64,000 nucleotides of DNA, taken from positions 353,877,234-353,941,233 of the forward strand of contig NC_064622.1 of the NCBI RefSeq assembly GCF_023898315.1, read 5' to 3'. The DNA is from Schistocerca nitens. Lineage: Eukaryota > Arthropoda > Insecta > Orthoptera > Acrididae. Positions within the stretch are counted from its first letter, which is position 1. Every line of letters begins with the position of its first letter. A program made the position numbers and the translations under genes. The notes below the pieces were generated by a model, which did not search any database, was not told where the DNA came from, and saw nothing but the letters and a program-made list of their open reading frames with translations. Positions 44,313-56,113 of this stretch are shown here, piece after piece.

Positions 44313-45007
44313 GATATGGGCGTTAACAAAGAATTTTCATTGTTAGGCGCCATCTTAGAAAAATATTTAACATTTTTATTTTAGCTCATCTACAAGACAT
44401 GCCGTCGGTTAGGACAGTTAACCTTATTTCAGATCTCACGAGACCGGAGGCAGCTACTAATAATTTAACAATTTTACTTACAGATTTTCTTTATATAACG
44501 AGATAACATCCCAGGCTGAAAAGGTCTGGTCACAGGATTCCAGTTCCATTATAGGATTTCATTTGTAGATGCTACTCTTGTTATCTTATATTGGGGAATC
44601 GAGACGAAACCACGATGTTAAGTTACATATTGCAGTAGTGTACATCGAGCAGACTTGGCAAATATTCTCTGGTGCAATAAGCACCCGATTTCTCACGAGC
44701 CTGGAATAATACCTGTAGTGTTGGGTAAATAAGAAAAGGACAATTAATTATCGACGATTACGTAACTACCCTGAGAACTGAGCTAGTTTACTGAGTGCTT
44801 ATACACGTCGGGCTAAATGAAACAACATATTACACTGTTAATAATATTCCTACATTAGTTATTTCTCTTTTAAGCTGAGCCACTGCATTAATGTGTGTGT
44901 CTTTTTATATAAGTCATGGCTCATATTCATTCTATTACATTACTCTGATAGCAAAGAAAAATAGTCAAAAAATAATTTTTATTTTATTACGTTACAAGGA
45001 GTACCGA
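44313..45007. other. Unassigned AT-rich sequence
   Basis: No feature recognised. Confidence 0.5.
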
Positions 45008-45800
45008 CATGGAAAGATAGAGTACGGAACGGCGAGTGTTAATTGCGAAAATTCGCTACAAAAATGGTGAAACTTTCACGGAAACTGTTCAGGAACGTGG
45101 TATTATTCTTGGATACAACATTGCACCAAAGGAATCCATCGTTCGTAGGTCGATCAAGAAATATGAAAAAACTAGTTCAATAGTAGCCATCAAAAGCCCT
45201 GGCCGGGGTGAGGCAATTGATGTTGCTGTGTCTGATTCTGTTACTGTGGTTACGGGGAAATCATGTCGCCGTCGTGCTGAAGAAATACGCATGTGTCCAG
45301 CAACAACGCACAGCATATTTATAAAAGATTTGCACTTACACCCGTACAGAGATCATTTAACATAGGAACTGAAACCTGTGGATCCCGGAAAAGAAACGAG
45401 AGAGTCATGTTTTCACAAAGCACATGATTCTCTGGCTTTGTGAACGAGCATGACTGCCGAAAATGGGGATAAGAGAACCTAAGAGTAATTCGGGAAAAAG
45501 TCATGCATCCTCAGCGACTTATGGTTTGGTGTGGATTTGCATTAAGATGACTAAGGAAGGACTATCACAGTGAACGGAGTTCGTTATCCTGTAATGCTCA
45601 CCGCTTTCCTGTAGCGTCGGTTGGATCAAATGCTTCTAGCAAGGCTCGCCACATTTCAGGGGAAATAATCGTTCTGTTGCGTTAAAAATTCCCGGACAGA
45701 CTAATCTCGTTACGAGGAGACCAGACGTACCCACCTCGTTCTTGTGACATGACACCTTGTGACTTTTTCCTATGGGGGTTTGGTATGAGTTTACCAGAAC
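45008..45800 (+). pseudogene. Mariner-like transposase pseudogene
   Basis: The first 109 codons (45036-45365) form the paired DNA-binding region: RVLIAKIRYKNGETFTETVQ, a KKYEKTSS linker, and SCRRRAEEIRMCPATTHSIF leading to KDLHLHPYRDHLT. After a stop, frameshifted pieces follow: HPQRLMVWCGF (middle of the catalytic domain) and CDMTPCDFFLWGFG (third catalytic Asp). The enzyme would have used TA targets; stops and frameshifts kill it. It is probably related to the DD41D remnants at 17587 and 39191. Confidence 0.75.
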
Positions 45801-46021
45801 AAACCTTATCATCTTCTGGAACTTAAACAAGTAGTTCGTTGATGGGGAAATGTGTGAGCGGGTGATGGTTCATTACAACAACAGAGCGATCTTGTGTAGG
45901 GATAGTAGAGGGGGATATATTTCCGATTTTGTGTTTCACGTTTAAACAGTCCGCAGAAAAGAAATGTGTCCTTTGATTGCTTCTTTCAAATAAATAAATA
46001 TATATTCCAGTTTTATATCAA

Positions 46022-46372
46022 TCAATCGCCTCCTGCCCACTCTCTCTGTCCAACCCCTCCTCTTTCATCTCTCTGTCCATGTGCTTCTCCCACATCTGTC
46101 TGTCTGTTCCTTTACCCTGCATCCATCTCCTCCTCGCCCTCTATCTCCTTCTCACTCCCTACAAGTACAATTCTTACTCCCCCCTCTCCCTGTCCATCTC
46201 TCTCTCCCCTCCCCCTCTCAGCCCCTCCACTTCTTTCCATTTTCTGTCCACCTCTTCCTCCCCCCATCTCAGAGCATCTACTCCCCTATCCGTGTCAATC
46301 TCCTCCTTTGCCCTCTCTGTCTTTCCGTCTCCTCCTATCGCCCTCTTGATCACATTATCACCGCTACCCGAG
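46022..46372. repeat. Pyrimidine-rich low-complexity tract
   Basis: C/T-rich with recurring ctctctgtcc and catctcctcc phrases. Open frames on both strands are composition effects. It is similar in inverse to 2690-2971. Confidence 0.75.
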
Positions 46373-46559
46373 AATGAGTTGATTCTTACCACCTTAGTAC
46401 TCCTTTCCAGATGGTAAGTAGTATGTGCACCAAGTTTGATTGAAATCGATCCAGGCGTTACGGAGGAGCATTTTACCGGTGGCTTTGCCTACATACCCAC
46501 CTGTCACGATATTTGACGTATGTCACACATATCCGTATACATAGTTCACCTGTATGTCT

Positions 46560-47640
46560 AGACAATTTAGACCTGCAGTTTCACTTTCAAATTTGAATGT
46601 TTATGACGCCATACCTCGGAATCATGTGTCGTACAATGACATAATTTTACAGCTACATTCAGTGGTATATCTAAATACTGTCTGCAAAGTACTGCGAATA
46701 TACGAGGGCTATTCCGAAAGTAAGGTCCGATAGGTCGCGAAATGGAAACCACGGTAAAAATCAAAAATGTTTTATTTGCAACAGTTAGATACACCTTGCA
46801 GCTACTTATCTCCATAGTCGCCGACCCGACTTAGACGTGTATCGTAGCGTTGTACCAACTTTCCCATACCCTCGCTATAGAAGGCAGCCGCCAGTGCTCT
46901 CCGCCAATTCTCTACGCTGGCCTACGGCTCGTTGTCTTGTGCCGAAATGTTGTCTTCATAACCAGCGGTTCATGTGACCTGAGCTGAAACTCAGAGGGAG
47001 ACAATTACGGGTTGTATTGTGGGTAATCTCACATTTCCATTTGAAAACGATGCAGGAGCATCTTCATTGCCCCTGCAGAATGCGGCTGCGAATTGTCTTG
47101 AAGACGAAACAGCACGACAGTTATGTAATGTCAGCTGCATAGCTTCAGGGGAAATTTCACACCAGGCCCCCGTACTTGGCGGCAGACACTATTTTCTAGA
47201 CATCTTTACGCACTCACTGCGAGCTCAGAAATGAGAAGAGCGACGTGATGCTAACTGGGGTTATACTAGAGACACTACCCAACACATCTGTGCAAAGCTT
47301 CATCGGATTTTCATAGTCGTTTCCATTTCGTGACCGATCGGACCTTACTTTCGGAATAGCCCTCGTAGTTAGCAGTAATAAGTAATAAGTAATAAATTAA
47401 AACTACATGCATGACGCGGCAGTTTTTCTCGAATATCTGTGTTTATGACGTCATATGTTCTGGACTACCTGTCGCACAGTGATACAACTTAGTAGGTACA
47501 TTCAACGATATGTGTGAATACCGTCTGAAAAATGTGGTACGAACAAAGTGAGTAGTAAAGAAGTAATAAATTAAAACGTCACGTCCGATGCGGCAGTTTT
47601 ACTGCATGAACAGCGAATGTGTAGCGAGCGATACACTTTT
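46560..47640. repeat. Diverged tandem repeat, about 180-bp units, split by a MITE
   Basis: One unit (about 46560-46700, continuing after the MITE at 47368) and a second (about 47440-47620) share the gtttatgacg-catat, gtcgcacagtgata-like and acattcaacgatatgtgtga blocks. The phrase agtaataaattaaaac recurs. It is probably part of an unidentified element that also contains the pyrimidine tract. Confidence 0.6.
46703..47365. mobile_element. MITE with TA target duplication, mariner-type
   Basis: Left end cgagggctattccgaaagta, right end tactttcggaatagccctcg: a clear inverted repeat of about 45 bp including gaccgatcggtc-like inner sequence. TA is on both sides (46701-46702, 47366-47367). The 663-bp interior has no intact transposase. 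Confidence 0.9.
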
Positions 47641-48760
47641 TTCCTTCCATCATTTTGTCGTGCAGAAAAAGTTTCGTAATGGTTTGAAATTATGTGTAAA
47701 TTTGTCACAAGTCACTAAATGGTCTCATTCTAAAATACTCGTTGAATAAAGTCTGATTATTCGCGTGTACTGGACTACATTCCTTTTTCACCCCTACCCG
47801 TTTGATAGACAGGATGTTCTCTTTAAACAATAAGTGATATGTGTGTGAAGTTTGGTTGAAAATCGGTCCAGTGGTTCCGGAAAAGATGTGGAACATACGA
47901 ACACACAGCGTTACAATATGTATGGATTGAACGCTAATTCTTGACACTCGTGTGCCTGCACCTACACTAGTATGTTGGGGTTACAGGAAAAACACGTACA
48001 GGTATTACGATGTATCCGTTCAGGGCTCGACCATTATTTCTGCATTATTAGTTTCGTTGTTACTAGCGATCCAAATCTGGCGGTATTCTGTCACAGAATA
48101 AAATTCACCGACAAGCAAGTAGACGTTTTTACGTTGACCCTTTCGCTGCTGTGGGCTTGTATACAGGTCCTGCTACGCCGTTCCCCAGGTGTTCTCGACG
48201 TGTATACGCGCACCGCTTGGACTCTCCTACAGTGCTATGGACGTCTGAATACGTCCTGAGCAGCCGTCCTCTCACTGCTGCGGACGAGTGACTTCCAAAT
48301 CTCAGTACATAAAGACGTTTGTAGTATTTATCATACAACATATGTGCCTCATTACGTGCTATCATTTGCAGCAAACCTCATTTCGATACCTTGAATCGTT
48401 CATGAACTGTAACGATTGTTAGGACGACACAATTCACAATGCGCAAGGACGTGAATAGGCGCATCTTTCGCATATGAAACCCAACTCCACAACGAAATGA
48501 GAGATCACTCTGCTCTCAACTTTAAACAAAGTATCGATATCTCATCTACATTTCATTCCCTGCAATGTATGAGCCAAAATCAACGACACGAAAAGTTTAC
48601 GCAATGACTTTATACCTTTGCGAACACATTAAAATTTTGTGAAATGTTTTACTTGGTTTCATGGAGGGCAGTACGTAATGCGAATAACGAAATTAAGTTC
48701 AGTTACTTACTGAGTGAACATATCAGACTATAATAGTTTCGAAAATTCGGATGACAAGTT
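47641..48760. other. Unassigned sequence with a retroelement-like tail
   Basis: 47840-47935 (ggttgaaaatcggtccagtg, then aagatgtggaacatacg) resembles 3' ends of unidentified retroelements. The rest is unassigned. Confidence 0.45.
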
Positions 48761-48829
48761 CACTGAAGAGCCAAAAAAATTGGTACACCTGCCTCATAAC
48801 GCATAGGGCCCTCGTGAGGATGCAGAAGT

Positions 48830-49570
48830 GCCGCAACACAACGTGGCATGGACTTGACTACTGTCTGAAGTAGTACTGGTCGGAATTGACACCATGAATC
48901 CTGCAGGGCTGTCCATAAATCCATAGACTACGAGGGGGTGGAGATCTCTTGTGACCAGCACGTTGTAAGGCATCCCAGAGATGCTCAATAATGTTCATGT
49001 CTGGGGAGTATGGTGGGCAGCGTAAGTGTTTAAACTCAGAAGAGTGTTCCTGGAGCCACTCTGTAGTGATTCAGGACGTCCGTGGTGTCGAAGTGTCCTG
49101 CTGGAATTGCCCAATGGACATGAATGGATGCAGCTGATCAGACAGGATGCTTACGTACGTGTCACCTGTCTGAGTCATACCTACGCGTATCAGGGGACCC
49201 ATATCACTCCAACTGCTCACGATCCACACCATTACAGAGCCTCCACCAATCTGAACAAGCCATGGATTCGTGTGGTTGTCTCCATACCAGTGCACGTCCA
49301 TCTACTCGATACAATTTGAAACGTGGCTCGTCCGACCAGGCAACACGTTTCCAGTCATCAACAGTCCAATGTCGTTGTTGACGGGTCCAGCCGAGGCATA
49401 AAGCTTTGTGTCGTGCAGTCATCAAGGGTACTCGAGTGGGCCTTCGGCTCCGAAAGCCCATATCGATGATGTTTCGTTGAATGGTTCACACGCTGACACT
49501 GAGCATTGAAATCTGCAGCAATTTGCAGAAAGTTGCACTTCTGTCACGTTGAATGATTCGCTTCAGTTGT
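48830..49570 (-). pseudogene. Tc1-like transposase pseudogene, catalytic part (family C)
   Basis: 49204-49461 carries RVPLMTARHKALCLGWTRQQ and VAWSDEPRFKLYRVDGR (first catalytic Asp). 49071-49301 carries GGSVMVWIVSSW and FQQDTSTPRTS (second Asp). Further toward 48960 comes a Pro-rich SPDMNIIEHLWDAL (Glu). The frames differ, so there are frameshifts. The N-terminal piece lies at 50496-50700 beyond the LINE (YREYQESGKTSNLRHRCGRK). Confidence 0.85.
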
Positions 49571-50495
49571 CCATGGTCACGAGCAATATCCGGTGCTCCC
49601 CAAGGAAGTGTCATAGCCCTTCTATTGTTCCTTATCTATATTAACGACATAGGAGACAATGTGAGTAACCGTGTTAAATTGTTTGCAGATGACGCTGCCA
49701 TTTATCGTCTTGTAAAGCCATCAGATGATCAAAACGACTTGCAAAAGATTTAGATAAGATATCTGTATAGTGCGAAAAGTGGCAATTGACCCTGAATAAA
49801 GAAAAGTGTGAAGTTATTCACATGAGTACTAAAAGAAATCAGCTAAATTTCGATTCCGCGATAAGTCATACAAATCTGAAGGGTGTAAATTCAGCCAAAT
49901 ACTTGGGTATTACAACTACAAATAACCTAAATTGGAACGATCACATAGATAATATTGTGGGTAGAGCAAACGAAATACTGCGATTCATTGGCAGAACACT
50001 TAGAAGGTGCAACAGGTCTACTAAAGAGACTGCTTACACTACGCTTGTTCGCCCTATTGTGGAGTATTGCTGTGCAGTGTGGGATCCGCATCAGGTGGGA
50101 CTGACAGATGACATCGAAAAAGTACAAAGAAGGGCAGCTCGTTTTGTATTATCGCGAAATAGAGGAGATAGTGTCACAGAAATGATACGTGAATTGGAGT
50201 GGCAATCATTAAAACAAAGGCGTTTTTCGTTGCAACGGGCTCTCCTCATGAAATTTCAATCATCAGTTTTCTCCTCCGATTGCGAAAACATTCTGTTGGC
50301 ACCATCTACATAGGGAGAAATGATCATCACGATAAAATAAGAGAAATCAGGGTTCGCACAGAAAAATTTAAGTGCTCGTTTTTCCCGCGTGCCGTTCGGG
50401 AGTGGAACGGTAGAGAGACAGCTTGAAGGTGGTTCATTGAACCCTCTGGCAATCAATTTATTGTAAATAGCAGAGTAATCACGTAGATGTAGATG
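49570..50495 (+). pseudogene. Non-LTR reverse transcriptase fragment (jockey/I-like)
   Basis: 49553-49753 contains SGAPQGSVIALLLFLIYIND and KLFADDAAIY with the RT Asp-Asp pair. 49786-50313 (175 residues) continues with LNKEKCEVIHMSTKRNQLNF, VNSAKYLGITTTNNLNWNDH, VEYCCAVWDPHQVGL and IEKVQRRAARFV. It ends in a GATGTA-type tail near 50495. It is inserted in a Tc1 copy, 5'-truncated and frameshifted. Confidence 0.88.
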
Positions 50496-50725
50496 TTCTT
50501 GCAGGGTCTTTTTCCGGCCGCAGCGATGTCGGAGATTTGATGTTTTACCGGATTCCTGATATTCACGGTACACTCGTGAAACGGTCGTACGGGAAAATCA
50601 CCGCTGTCTCGGAGATGCTGTGTCCCATCGCTCGTGCGCCGACTATAACACCAAGTTCAAACTCACTCGAATCTTGATAACCTGCCACTGTAGCAGCAGT
50701 AACTGATTTAACTACTGCACCAGAC

Positions 50726-51986
50726 ACTTGTTGTCTATTCCGTCTCCCTTACTCCTCCTCTCACTTTTTTACTACTGGAGTTAATTTTATTTGGCTTGTG
50801 GTTTTATTTATTTAGATATGATTATATATGTGTAGCAACAAGTAAGTTGGTACATGGTAACTAGTAACTTTGCTTTACGATATTAAAGTTTGGATTTGCA
50901 ATGTTCAGTCTGATATAAAGCTGAAACTGAGAGGTGATGGCAGTACACAAAATTATTTGTAACAAGTTGCTATGGTTTTGATTCAATGTTATTACACTGT
51001 CTTTACTTGGTAATTCTTTCTTCATAAAAGCAAGTAACTTTGAGTAATGTTGAGTAAATATTTCACTTTGGCTGTATGAGTCACACTAGCATACATATGT
51101 TAAGTTCAGACATGGAATGGGAGAGGGAATAAACACTTTTATCATAAATGTGGCACACCGTGGATCAAATTATTGCTTTTCCACATCTGCTCTGGATAAT
51201 CATGTAGGAAACATTCAGTTGCTACTGTAACGTAATCAAGAAAGAAAACTGTATATGAACTCACTACCTTGCATCGTATTGAGGAAAGTCAGTAATGAAA
51301 TTCAAATGGTCGTCACAGCACTGAATGTTGGCTACGTTATGCAGTGGATTTTTGAATACTGTTAATTAGAACAGGCGCGCGGCTAGCCCGCGTTCTCTTA
51401 ATCTTAGGGGAAAAATGTAAAATATTGCTTTAGTTTCACAGAGCAGACCTTGCCACAAAATCAGAAAATGATAAAGTCATAACACAGTTTTTTTTTTTTT
51501 TTTGGTCGCATAGAACATGTCGCACAGTACCTTCCAAATCAAACTGAAAAATGCACTGAATAATATAATATAGTCTGCCGGCGCTGCTGGAAGCTGTAAG
51601 AAAATGTTAAATATTATTATGTTACCTCGCATTACCGGCGAGACGAGTGCGATGCCTGAAATGAATGTTTTTTAAATGTGCCGCGTCTGCGGCTGTTGCC
51701 CTCGCAGATTGGTACAGCGGCTTCCGCTAAATTAAATGCTGAAAATGTCTAAATTATTTACGGGACGAATGGCTGGCAATTTTACAAATTATTTTGAAAA
51801 CATATATTCTCAAACTCTATATCTTCAAACAAAAATGCATTAATTTTACACACCTTTTTACAATAACTCGCCTAATGGCGGATCTCAAGCTTCATGAACA
51901 AAAGACTCACAGCCAGCATATACATTTGCTTAAGACGCAAGTGTTACTCGTAACGAAACCCAAAGAGAACAGAGAGATTATTACAA
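50726..51986. other. Unassigned sequence, possible conserved block at the end
   Basis: No gene seen. 51580-51790 has a mixed GC block (gccgcgtctgcggctgttgc) next to AT-rich homeodomain-like sites (ttaaat, aattattt) and resembles no repeat in the window. A T run lies at about 51488. Confidence 0.4.
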
Positions 51987-54110
51987 TGCTTTTTATTATT
52001 ATTATTATTATCGTTAATTCCCCATTAAGGAGAGCGTTAAAACACAATCAATATTCACAATGACAATATGGTACATAAATTGGTACATTTCAAATTCATG
52101 GCACTTTTTTCTGTCTCTTTCTTTTCTCTTCCCAAAAACCTTTCATAAATTCACTGTGTTTCTTCTTCCTCTCTTCTGTCCACTTCTTTCCTGGTTTCTT
52201 CTCTTTTGGTGTTTCTTCGAATTTCTGTTTGTTGATTTTTTCTCTGTATTTTCCTCTGTTTGATATTTCTTCTGTGGAGATGTTTAGATTTTTGAGGTCT
52301 TCCATGGTTTCCTTTACCCAGTTAGTTTTCACCTTATTCGTCACCACTATGTTAAAAATCTTCTTGGTCAGCCTATTTTCATTCATCCTATGAATGTGCC
52401 CATAGAATTTTGCCCTTCTTTTTCTGATATTGTCTGTAATTGTCTCTGCCTGTTTGTACAATTCCTTTGTTGGTCTCTTTATCCAGATCCCCTGTCTCTG
52501 AACTGGCCCATAGATCTTTCTCAGAATCTCCCTCTCTTGCTTTTCCATTTCCTTGATTTTAGTTCTTCCTCTGATTACTGTTGTTTCTGAGGCATACAAG
52601 GCCTCAGGTAAGACTACTGTTTTGTAATGTCTTAATTTGGCATTGACAGAAATATTTCTTTTATTGTAATGGTTCCAGGTAAGTCTGTATGCTTTTTGTA
52701 GTTTTGTAACCCTTTCTTCATTGGCTGTTGAATTCAGTCCTGTTTTCTGTATAATCTCTCCCAGGTATTTGAAACTTTCTACTTGTGTTATCTTTCCGTA
52801 CTTTGTTATCAATGGGCTTCTGTCTGCAGCTTTTGTGTCCACGTACTGGGTTTTTTCATATGATATTTGTAGTCCTGTTCTGGCTGCGATTTCATGCAAT
52901 ATCTCTAGGGCTTCTCTGGCTTCTTTTCTGTCATTTGTAATGATGGCTATATCGTCGGCAAAGGCCAGACATTTTATGTTGACGGTTCTATTTTTCTCTC
53001 TCCCCATCTTTACCCCATTGACTCCTTTGTCCCACGTCCTGATTATTTTCTCTAAAACAGCGTTAAATAAAATGGGTGACAGGCCATCTCCCTGTCTCAC
53101 TCCTGTCTTGATTTCGAAAGATTCTGAGATCTCGCCCATGAACTTCACTTTTGACTTTGTATTTGTTAATGTTTCCTGAATTAGTTTTCTGGTCTTATTG
53201 TCTACCTTCATTTCTTCTAGTGTATTAAAAAGTGTTTCTCTATCTATGGAATCGTAAGCCTTCTTGAAATCAACAAATGTTACTGTGGTGTTTCTGGACT
53301 TTCTCGTTGTTAATAATGTTCTCAGACACCAGATCTGCTCACTGCATGATCTTCCCTTCCTGAACCCTCCTTGGTATTCTCCGATCTGTGGATCTATCTG
53401 AGGTTCTAGGCGATTTAACAGAGCTTTTGATAGAATTTTGTATGCCACCGGCAGTAACGAAATGCCTCTATAGTTATTAGGATCTGTTTTGTCTCCTTTC
53501 TTATGGAGGGGGTGTATTAGGGTTGACTTCCATTCTTCTGGTATCTTTTCTGTTTCCCAGATGTTTTGATTATACTATGAATTTTGGGTGTAATTTTTTC
53601 ATGGTCTAATTTCCAGATTTCTGCAATCAGTCCATCTTCTCCTGGTGCTCTATTATTTTTCAAGGATTTTATTATTTTCACGATTTCTTCATATGTTGGG
53701 GGTTCGGAGTCCCGGTTGCGTTCTGGTTTTGTAAACTGTAATCTCTGTTTTGGTTTATCACAGTTAAGTAACGTATCAAAGTATCTGGCTAATATTTCAC
53801 AGTTTTTCTTCGGATTTGTCTCCAGTGTTCCATCTTGTCTTTTGAAGCATAAGCTTGGCTGATATCCTGTCATATTTTCTCGGAATACTCTGTAAAAATT
53901 TCGTGTGTTGTTTCTGGTGAAGTCTTCTTCTATCTCCTTCAACCTGCTGTTTTCGTAACCTCTTTTTTCTCTTCGGATTATTTTTGAAGTGTTTTTCTGT
54001 ATCCTGTTGAAGTCTTCCCATTTTTCTTGTGTTTTATGGCTGTTAAATTTTTTCCAGCCTTGTATTCTGTCTTCTATGGCCCTGTCGCATGTCATGCTTT
54101 TTATTATTTA
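51987..54110 (-). mobile_element. Non-LTR retrotransposon with (TAA)n tail, 5'-truncated
   Basis: The minus-strand element ends in TAA repeats (attattatt at 51989-52012). It contains RT sequence back to about 54110, where it is truncated. About 2.1 kb remains. Confidence 0.85.
52096..54095 (-). pseudogene. Non-LTR reverse transcriptase, one main frameshift
   Basis: 53517-54095 (192 residues) covers the N-terminal side of RT (LKNNRAPGEDGLIAEIWK). A break at 53449-53516 separates it from a 450-residue frame (52096-53448) with the rest: YQGGFRKGRSCSEQIW, VTFVDFKKAYDSIDRE, TGVRQGDGLSPILFN and the active site CLAFADDIAII, then FKYLGEIIQKTGLNS, and a C-terminal Lys/Glu-rich tail. It is the longest RT relic here. 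The RT motifs are intact but the N-terminal endonuclease is missing. Confidence 0.88.
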
Positions 54111-54689
54111 TACATGTACTGAATTGTCCTTTTTATCTGAGGCACAGATCATAATCACTAATTCATTTAACAAGAATAGGATTGTCAAAGATAATAATAT
54201 GTCATGGATTCAAAGTTAAATAATGCATAAAACGTCAAATAATTGTGAATGTTCTACATACACACATAATATATTCGTGAAATGTTTACACAGTCTTTAT
54301 TGCTTCACTTGGTCACGTTTATTCGTGTTTACATTATTTCTCTTTCGCCGTGTGCGTGGCACTATATCGATACATGTTAACTGGTCTTGCACACACGGAA
54401 AAAATTCTGTCACACGCTTTTTATGACGACTGGCCAGGAGACGCTACATGTCTTATACAGGCTTTGCCGATCGCAGCGCCGTATTCTACCTGTTTACATA
54501 TCTCTGTATTTGAATACGCGTGCCTGTACTAGTTTCTTTGGTGATTCAGTGTATTTCATACGACCAGCAGCATTTGGCGTACAGTACGGCCGTAACAAAA
54601 GCAGGCTCAGCACGGAATGCGAAGATCTCGTCTGTAGCAACGAAAGCGTTAATAGGTCGAGTAACTCTTTTATAATGACACCCTAGCGA
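54111..54689. other. Unassigned sequence
   Basis: Short frames (54387-54686, 54350-54532) have no motif. Confidence 0.45.
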
Positions 54690-55150
54690 CGGCCTGATTT
54701 CTCGTGCCACACGCAAGCGGTGGTGTCCAGTGGACTACTGGCGTGGGCGGGTGCGAAGTACTCCCGCGTGACACGCCGGTCGCCAGCTGCTATGTGGGTC
54801 ACGCCCTTTGCCCCGTCGCGGCAGACGGCAAATGTGTTTCTCTGCTGCCCCGCGCCCCACGGGGGGACAGGACAGGAGAGAGGAGAAGCGCCAAGCGGAG
54901 AAGAGGCGCTTATTAAAAGCGATCCGTCTCGAGCCAGCCACCGCCTCGCCGTAAATCGCAAGGCGGCCGCGGCGCTGATATCTGCGTCACAAGCGCCGGC
55001 CACCTCGTTACGACCGCGAGACGCCGCCGTCTGCCGTCTCCGTAAAATACGACCTGCCGGCACAATGCCGACACCGAGCGGCCCGCCGTGGGACCAACGC
55101 CGCCCTGCCCCGAGCGCGCCAGTAAAACTGCGACGCTACGCAGCAACTGC
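54690..55150. other. CpG-rich island
   Basis: GC-rich with dense CG (ggcggccgcggcgctgat, cgaccgcgagacgccgccg). Open frames on both strands up to 183 codons are expected from composition. No domain is recognised. It could mark a promoter or exon. Confidence 0.45.
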
Positions 55151-55274
55151 TCACACGTCCCGCATGGGTCGTGTATGGGCTCGATACTGCTTCATTTGTT
55201 CTGCTCCTATCCCAAATTCTTCCTCCAGATTACGAGTATTGATTGATATGATCAGGAAAAAGGGGTATTAAATA

Positions 55275-55890
55275 ATTTCCCTCTATGAAGCCTCTCCCCG
55301 ATGTTATTCAATCTGTATATTGAGCAAGCAGTAAAGGAAACAAAAGAAAAATTCGGAGTAGGTATTAAAATCCATAGAGAAGAAATAAAAACTTTGAGGT
55401 TCGCCGATGACATTGTAATTCTGTCAGAGACAGCGAAGGACTTGGAAGAGCAGTTGAACGGAATGGACAGTGTCTTGAAAGGAGGATATAAGATGAACAT
55501 CAACAAAAGCAAAACGAGGAGAATGGAATGTAGTCGTATTAAGTCGGGTGATGTTGAGGGTGTTAGATTAGGAAATGAGACACTTAAAGTAGTAAAGGAG
55601 TTTTGCTATTTCGGGAGTAAAATAACTGATGATGGTCGAAGCAGAGATGATATAAAATGTAGACTGGCAATGGCAAGGAAATCAATTCTGAAGAAGAGAA
55701 ATTTGTTAACATCGAGTATAGACTTAAGTGTGAGGAAGTCGTTTCTGAAAGTTTTGTATCGAGTGTAGCCATGTATGGAAGTGAAACATGGACGATAAAT
55801 GGTTTGGACAAGAAGAGAATAGAAGCTTCAGAAATGTGGTGCTACAGAAGAATGCTGAAGATTAGATGGGTAGATCACATAACTAATGAT
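55275..55890 (+). pseudogene. Non-LTR reverse transcriptase relic (RTE-like), plus strand
   Basis: The frame 55301-55768 contains EEIKTLRFADDIVILSETAK (RT active site), LEEQLNGMDSVLKGGYKMNI, NKSKTRRME and FCYFGSKITDDGRSRDDIKC. After a shift near 55760 it continues VAMYGSETWTINGLDKKRIE and MWCYRRMLKIRWVDHIT. It is cut at about 55890 by a type B SINE. Upstream RT motifs and endonuclease are absent. Confidence 0.85.
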
Positions 55891-55897
55891 GAAGTAT

Positions 55898-56113
55898 TCA
55901 AATGGTTCAAATGGCTCTGAGCACTATGGGACTTAACATCTATGGTCATCAGTCCCCTAGAACTTAGAACTACTTAAACCTAACTAACCTAAGGACAGCA
56001 CACAACACCCAGCCATCACGAGGCAGAGAAAATCCCTGACGCCGCCGGGAATCGAACCCGGGAACCCGGGCGTGGGAAGCGAGTACGCTACCGCACGACC
56101 ACGAGATGCGGGC
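55898..56113 (-). repeat. SINE type B at a LINE/Tc1 junction
   Basis: Complete body and tRNA-Gly(CCC)-like head on the minus strand. The flanks are different elements (LINE at left, mid-transposase at right) and no direct repeat was found, unlike the other two type B copies. Confidence 0.88.

Larger units (their letters stand above)
48761..50725 (-). mobile_element. Tc1-like transposon family C, split by a LINE fragment
   Basis: The 3' terminus is cactgaagagccaaaaaaat. Coding sequence runs on the minus strand toward 50725. A plus-strand non-LTR fragment at about 49570-50495 separates the catalytic part (48761-49570) from the N-terminal part (50496-50725). The 5' inverted repeat was not found. 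Confidence 0.82.

Noticed and set aside
46079..46417. Ser/Pro-rich small protein frames
   Set aside because: All three frames are open because of the pyrimidine-rich low-complexity tract.
49553..50313. Retron or other bacterial-type reverse transcriptase system
   Set aside because: The RT motifs and C-terminal phrases are those of animal non-LTR elements, 5'-truncated and inserted in a Tc1 copy.
52721..53179. Plus-strand 152-codon frame with a membrane-protein look
   Set aside because: It is the antisense shadow of the reverse transcriptase on the minus strand.
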